From positions 1-7,403 of the forward strand of contig JACQUF010000201.1 of the NCBI GenBank assembly GCA_016210435.1: a stretch of DNA of 7,403 nucleotides, written 5' to 3'. This DNA comes from Chloroflexota bacterium (lineage in GTDB: Bacteria; Chloroflexota; Dehalococcoidia; Lucifugimonadales; Lucifugimonadaceae). The position numbers were made by a program, and so were the translations under genes. Below are positions 5,585 through 7,403 of the stretch, in pieces (position 1 is the first letter of the stretch; each line of letters begins with the position of its first letter). The notes beneath the pieces were generated by a model. It did not search any database. It saw only the letters and a list, made by a program, of their open reading frames with translations, and was not told where the DNA came from.

Positions 5585-6199
5585 CTAGCTGGCCGACTCT
5601 GAAATCAGCTCACGCGCCAGGGTCTCGAGGCGTTCCTCGGTAATCGCCCCGTCCCAGCGTTTAAATAGCTTGCCATCGGGGGTGAGAAAGATCGTCGACG
5701 GAATGCCTCGAATGTTGTAGTCGTTGAGCGTGCGCCGGGAGATGATCCAACCGTTTGGGTAGTCGACTGAAAGCTCAGCAAGAAGCCGTTTGCCATCGTC
5801 GCGGCTTCCAAGTCCGACAAACGGACCGACGTCGACGCCGACAAACAGTACTTCTGATCCAAGGGTTTCGTGCACGCGCTGGAGAGCCGGCATTTCAGCC
5901 CTGCAGGGCGGGCACAGGCCTCCCCAGAAGTTCAGCACGACCGGCTTCCCCTGGGAAATGACGATGGCCGAAAGGTCGACGTTCTGGCCGCCTATCTCAT
6001 CCTGGCCGATATAGGCGCGCAGCACGAAGTCGCCGGGAAGGTTCGCCTTGACTTGTTCGAGCCTGGAATCGGACGAGCTTGCCTCCGCTGAGTAAGAAGA
6101 TTCGGACGACTTCTCCGGCGCGGCGCCCGATGTACATGCGACGACAGAAATGACAACGGCGGCTGCGAGCGCTGCGAATACCCCGGTTCGTATCCCCAT
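5585..6199 (-). CDS. TlpA/ResA-like thioredoxin-fold lipoprotein (thiol-disulfide oxidoreductase)
   Basis: The product is an exported, lipid-anchored thiol-disulfide oxidoreductase of 204 residues. Residues 1-21 form a signal peptide (MGIR, then an Ala/Val/Leu core) ending in the lipobox SVVAC, with C22 the lipidation site. A Ser/Glu-rich linker (about 23-50) separates the anchor from the thioredoxin domain. The active site reads NFWGGLCPPCRAEMP with C96 and C99, and GIPSTIFL gives the cis-proline P167, both typical of the AhpC/TSA-Redoxin TlpA group. GGL replaces the usual A-T-W before CPPC. Such proteins commonly reduce apocytochrome c or other extracytoplasmic thiols, but no cytochrome maturation genes are near. 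The ATG at 6199 is chosen because it yields a standard-length signal peptide; a TTG at 6232 would add eleven residues. Neither has a close ribosome site, though GGGAGAG lies further upstream. The gene is convergent with the rhomboid and divergent from the Fur-family gene. Confidence 0.9.
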   Translation of the reverse strand: MGIRTGVFAALAAAVVISVVACTSGAAPEKSSESSYSAEASSSDSRLEQVKANLPGDFVLRAYIGQDEIGGQNVDLSAIVISQGKPVVLNFWGGLCPPCRAEMPALQRVHETLGSEVLFVGVDVGPFVGLGSRDDGKRLLAELSVDYPNGWIISRRTLNDYNIRGIPSTIFLTPDGKLFKRWDGAITEERLETLARELISESAS

Positions 6200-6271
6200 G
6201 TTGAATGTGGCTGCGATGGCCTCTCCCGGCAATTGTAGGGCGGATCAGCGGTCATCCGTCTGGCGCCCTGG

Positions 6272-6314
6272 ACGGGCACCGAATGCCGCATCTTCTGGCA
6301 TTAATGCCGCCCGT
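6272..6314 (-). promoter_or_regulatory. Structured repeat cluster upstream of the TlpA-like gene
   Basis: Within the 273-base divergent gap 6200-6472, AATGCCGC occurs twice (6282-6289 and 6303-6310, 21 bases apart), with an inverted GGCATT copy at 6297-6302. The last two abut as the perfect palindrome GGCATTAATGCC (6297-6308). An outer pair ACGGGC (6272-6277) and GCCCGT (6309-6314) could enclose this as an RNA stem. It sits 73-115 bases upstream of the TlpA-like start, so it could be a multi-site operator or a leader structure. A further palindrome CACGCCGGCGTG is at 6333-6344. No riboswitch family is recognised and I see no gene in this gap. Confidence 0.4.
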
Positions 6315-6427
6315 GGGGAGTCGCACTTCCGGCACGCCGGCGTGGCGGTGGTTCTGGGCTTCATGGCTTTGAGAAACCTCTGATCGTCGTCTTTGTAAGT
6401 CCACGATTTAATGCGCTATATGCTTCC

Positions 6428-6463
6428 TGAGATTTGACGATACTAAGTCTCAAATACTAATAT
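6428..6463 (+). promoter_or_regulatory. Predicted promoter with overlapping Fur/Zur-type operator
   Basis: An AT-rich pocket in GC-rich DNA contains TTGACG (6434-6439) as -35 and TAATAT (6458-6463) as -10, 18 bases apart, predicting a start of transcription near 6470. Over it lies the inverted repeat TGAGATTT (6428-6435) / AAGTCTCA (6445-6452), seven of eight positions complementary, a second pair ATTTGA (6432-6437) / TCAAAT (6450-6455), and a direct repeat ATACTAA (6440-6446, 6454-6460). A dyad over the -35 and spacer immediately before a Fur-family gene is the usual arrangement for autorepression. It does not match the well-known Fur box closely. The predicted start would leave the TTG at 6473 nearly leaderless. 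Confidence 0.5.
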
Positions 6464-6472
6464 TCTCTGCGA

Positions 6473-6925
6473 TTGACGACGACCCCGCCACGGGAACCGG
6501 AAAGAGTGGACCCGACAACGCTTCTCGCCATCCTCGAAGACCGCGGATATCGCCTCACCGGCCCGCGTCGGCGTGTCGCGGAAGTTGTCGTCGGCAAGGC
6601 CGATGGCTTTACCGCGGAGGAACTCTGTTCGGCCCTGCCAAACGTTGGGAGGGCGACGGTCTATCGAACGCTGAAACTGCTGGTCGATGCCACAATCATC
6701 TGCAAGCTCGCAATGCCCGACGGCGAACCCCGGTACACGCCCTCCCACGCTGGGTACCATCATCACCATGCCGTCTGCGTCGATTGCGGCGCCATCCAGG
6801 AATTCCGGGATTCGACCGTCGAGCGCGTCGTGAAGGCTATCGGGTCCGACCTGGAAGGGCAGATCGTCGGACATCGGATCGAGTTTTTCATCCAGTGCGG
6901 AAAATGCGGTGGAAGGGTCAGTTGA
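6473..6925 (+). CDS. Fur family metal-responsive transcriptional repressor, probably Zur
   Basis: The 150-residue protein is a ferric-uptake-regulator-family repressor. The N-terminal winged helix includes GYRLTGPRRRVAEVV (25-39) and the recognition helix GRATVYRTLKLLVDA (59-73). The dimerisation half carries a four-histidine run (96-99), VCVDCG with C102 and C105, H134, and QCGKCGG with C142 and C145. The two CxxC pairs form the structural zinc site in many family members, while the histidines with E110 and H134 are candidate sensing ligands. The family senses Fe, Zn, Mn, Ni or peroxide. Zinc is favoured because a ZnuA-like gene follows with a four-base overlap. C77, just before the wing's end, may also bind metal. 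The start is TTG at 6473, which keeps a short N-terminal arm but has no ribosome site and could be leaderless. GTG at 6506 would remove eleven residues and leave the fold intact. An inverted repeat over the promoter suggests autoregulation. Confidence 0.92.
   Translation: MTTTPPREPERVDPTTLLAILEDRGYRLTGPRRRVAEVVVGKADGFTAEELCSALPNVGRATVYRTLKLLVDATIICKLAMPDGEPRYTPSHAGYHHHHAVCVDCGAIQEFRDSTVERVVKAIGSDLEGQIVGHRIEFFIQCGKCGGRVS
6911..6917 (+). promoter_or_regulatory. Ribosome binding site deciding the TTG start of the metal-binding lipoprotein
   Basis: GGAAGGG inside the end of the Fur-family gene lies four bases before the TTG at 6922, which overlaps that gene's stop as TTGA. The alternative ATG at 6958 has no purine-rich sequence in front of it. 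This favours the TTG and translational coupling, though the spacing is a little short. Confidence 0.5.
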
Positions 6926-7403
6926 AACGTCGTATCGAAACAGCCACGCGTCCGGCCATGGGAAGACTTTCAGCGGCCCTTGTCGCGTTCGTTCTGGTCG
7001 CGATCACGCTGGCCGCCTGCGGTGGGAAACCCGGGCCTGGCGAGGGCAAGACTGAGATCGTGACGACTTTCTACCCCCTCCAATTCATCGCGTCCCGCGT
7101 CGGCAGCGATCGCGTCGATGTGCGGAGCCTGGTCAAGCCGGGTGTGGAAGCTCATGATTTCGAACCTACTGCAACGGATCTCAGGGCGATGTCACAGGCG
7201 GACGTATTCATCTACAACGGCCTGGGATTCGAGCCATGGGTCGATCGGGCGCTAAGATCGATCGAAAGAGACGACCTGATCGTGGTTGAGGCAGGCCTTC
7301 CCGGCGACGAAAGGGATGCGGACCACGCTGAAGACGGCCACGAAGACCCGCACGTATGGCTCGACCCAATCCTCTTGATCGGCCAGGTCGCACACATTAG
7401 GGA
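6922..7403 (+). CDS. znuA: ZnuA-like metal ABC transporter substrate-binding lipoprotein, 5' part only
   Basis: The gene runs off the window, leaving about 160 residues of a protein that is normally near 300. It is the extracytoplasmic metal-capture component of a cluster A-I ABC importer. Residues 1-32 are a signal peptide with a basic start (KRR), a long hydrophobic core and lipobox TLAAC, lipidated at C33. Mature features are VTTFYPLQFIASRVG, LVKPGVEAHDFEPT with the metal ligand H78, ADVFIYNGLGFEPWV, then an acidic His-containing loop (about 128-143, DADHAEDGHED) and DPHVWLDP with the second ligand H144. The charged His loop is characteristic of zinc-binding ZnuA over manganese-binding relatives, although it is short here. 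The TTG start overlaps the Fur-family stop by four bases; ATG at 6958 would give a 21-residue signal peptide and is possible. Permease and ATPase genes would be expected downstream. Zinc-dependent repression through the upstream operator is inferred. Confidence 0.9.
   Translation, partial: MKRRIETATRPAMGRLSAALVAFVLVAITLAACGGKPGPGEGKTEIVTTFYPLQFIASRVGSDRVDVRSLVKPGVEAHDFEPTATDLRAMSQADVFIYNGLGFEPWVDRALRSIERDDLIVVEAGLPGDERDADHAEDGHEDPHVWLDPILLIGQVAHIR

Noticed and set aside
6150..6383. Small plus-strand frame of 77 codons in the divergent gap
   Set aside because: It overlaps the start of the TlpA-like gene, has no ribosome site or recognisable domain, and the region is rich in palindromes.
1..7403. 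A defence island, prophage or biosynthetic cluster linking all genes
   Set aside because: No nuclease, transposase, integrase, phage, synthase or toxin-antitoxin gene is present, and the genes divide into unrelated, mostly housekeeping units.

Overview
The window is a GC-rich, densely packed bacterial segment with nine protein genes, the last one cut by the window end. GTG and TTG starts are common: GTG for the amidohydrolase and the first oxidoreductase, TTG for the response regulator, the Fur-family gene and the metal-binding lipoprotein. The base composition, start-codon use, gene families and REP-like intergenic repeats fit an environmental bacterium of the Chloroflexota or a similar lineage. 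That placement is an inference with low confidence. I see no rRNA, tRNA, CRISPR array, transposase or phage gene.

Layout. Bases 4-1208 hold an amidohydrolase (ACMSD/Amidohydro-rel type) whose stop overlaps the start of a DUF3052-family protein in an ATGA junction. Bases 1209-1423 are non-coding and carry an imperfect inverted repeat of the REP type. Bases 1424-3851 hold three consecutive NAD(P)-dependent epimerase/reductase-like genes. The second and third are close paralogues with an intact YxxxK. The first is shorter, more divergent and appears to have lost both the nucleotide-binding glycines and the catalytic Tyr/Lys. GC-rich hairpins and a second REP-like element fill the spacers. Bases 3892-4413 (minus) hold a stand-alone response-regulator receiver protein that converges on the oxidoreductases and diverges from a rhomboid-family membrane protease (4549-5550) with a C-terminal helical, TPR-like tail. 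Bases 5585-6199 (minus) hold a TlpA/ResA-like thioredoxin lipoprotein. After a 273-base divergent intergenic region come a Fur-family regulator (6473-6925), most likely Zur, and the 5' part of a ZnuA-like metal-binding lipoprotein (6922 to the end), overlapping by four bases.

How the genes work together. The clearest functional unit is the Fur-family regulator plus the ZnuA-like lipoprotein: a metal-sensing repressor co-transcribed with an uptake component, behind an AT-rich promoter that contains an inverted repeat suitable as an autoregulatory operator. The amidohydrolase, DUF3052 and oxidoreductase genes all point the same way and may form a catabolic or small-molecule-modifying block, but the sequence does not name a substrate. 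The receiver protein, rhomboid and TlpA-like genes look like unrelated housekeeping or envelope genes. I do not see strong evidence for a new multi-gene system. The most interesting points are the decayed oxidoreductase paralogue, the shortened DUF3052 protein, the REP-like repeats and the candidate metal-responsive operator.
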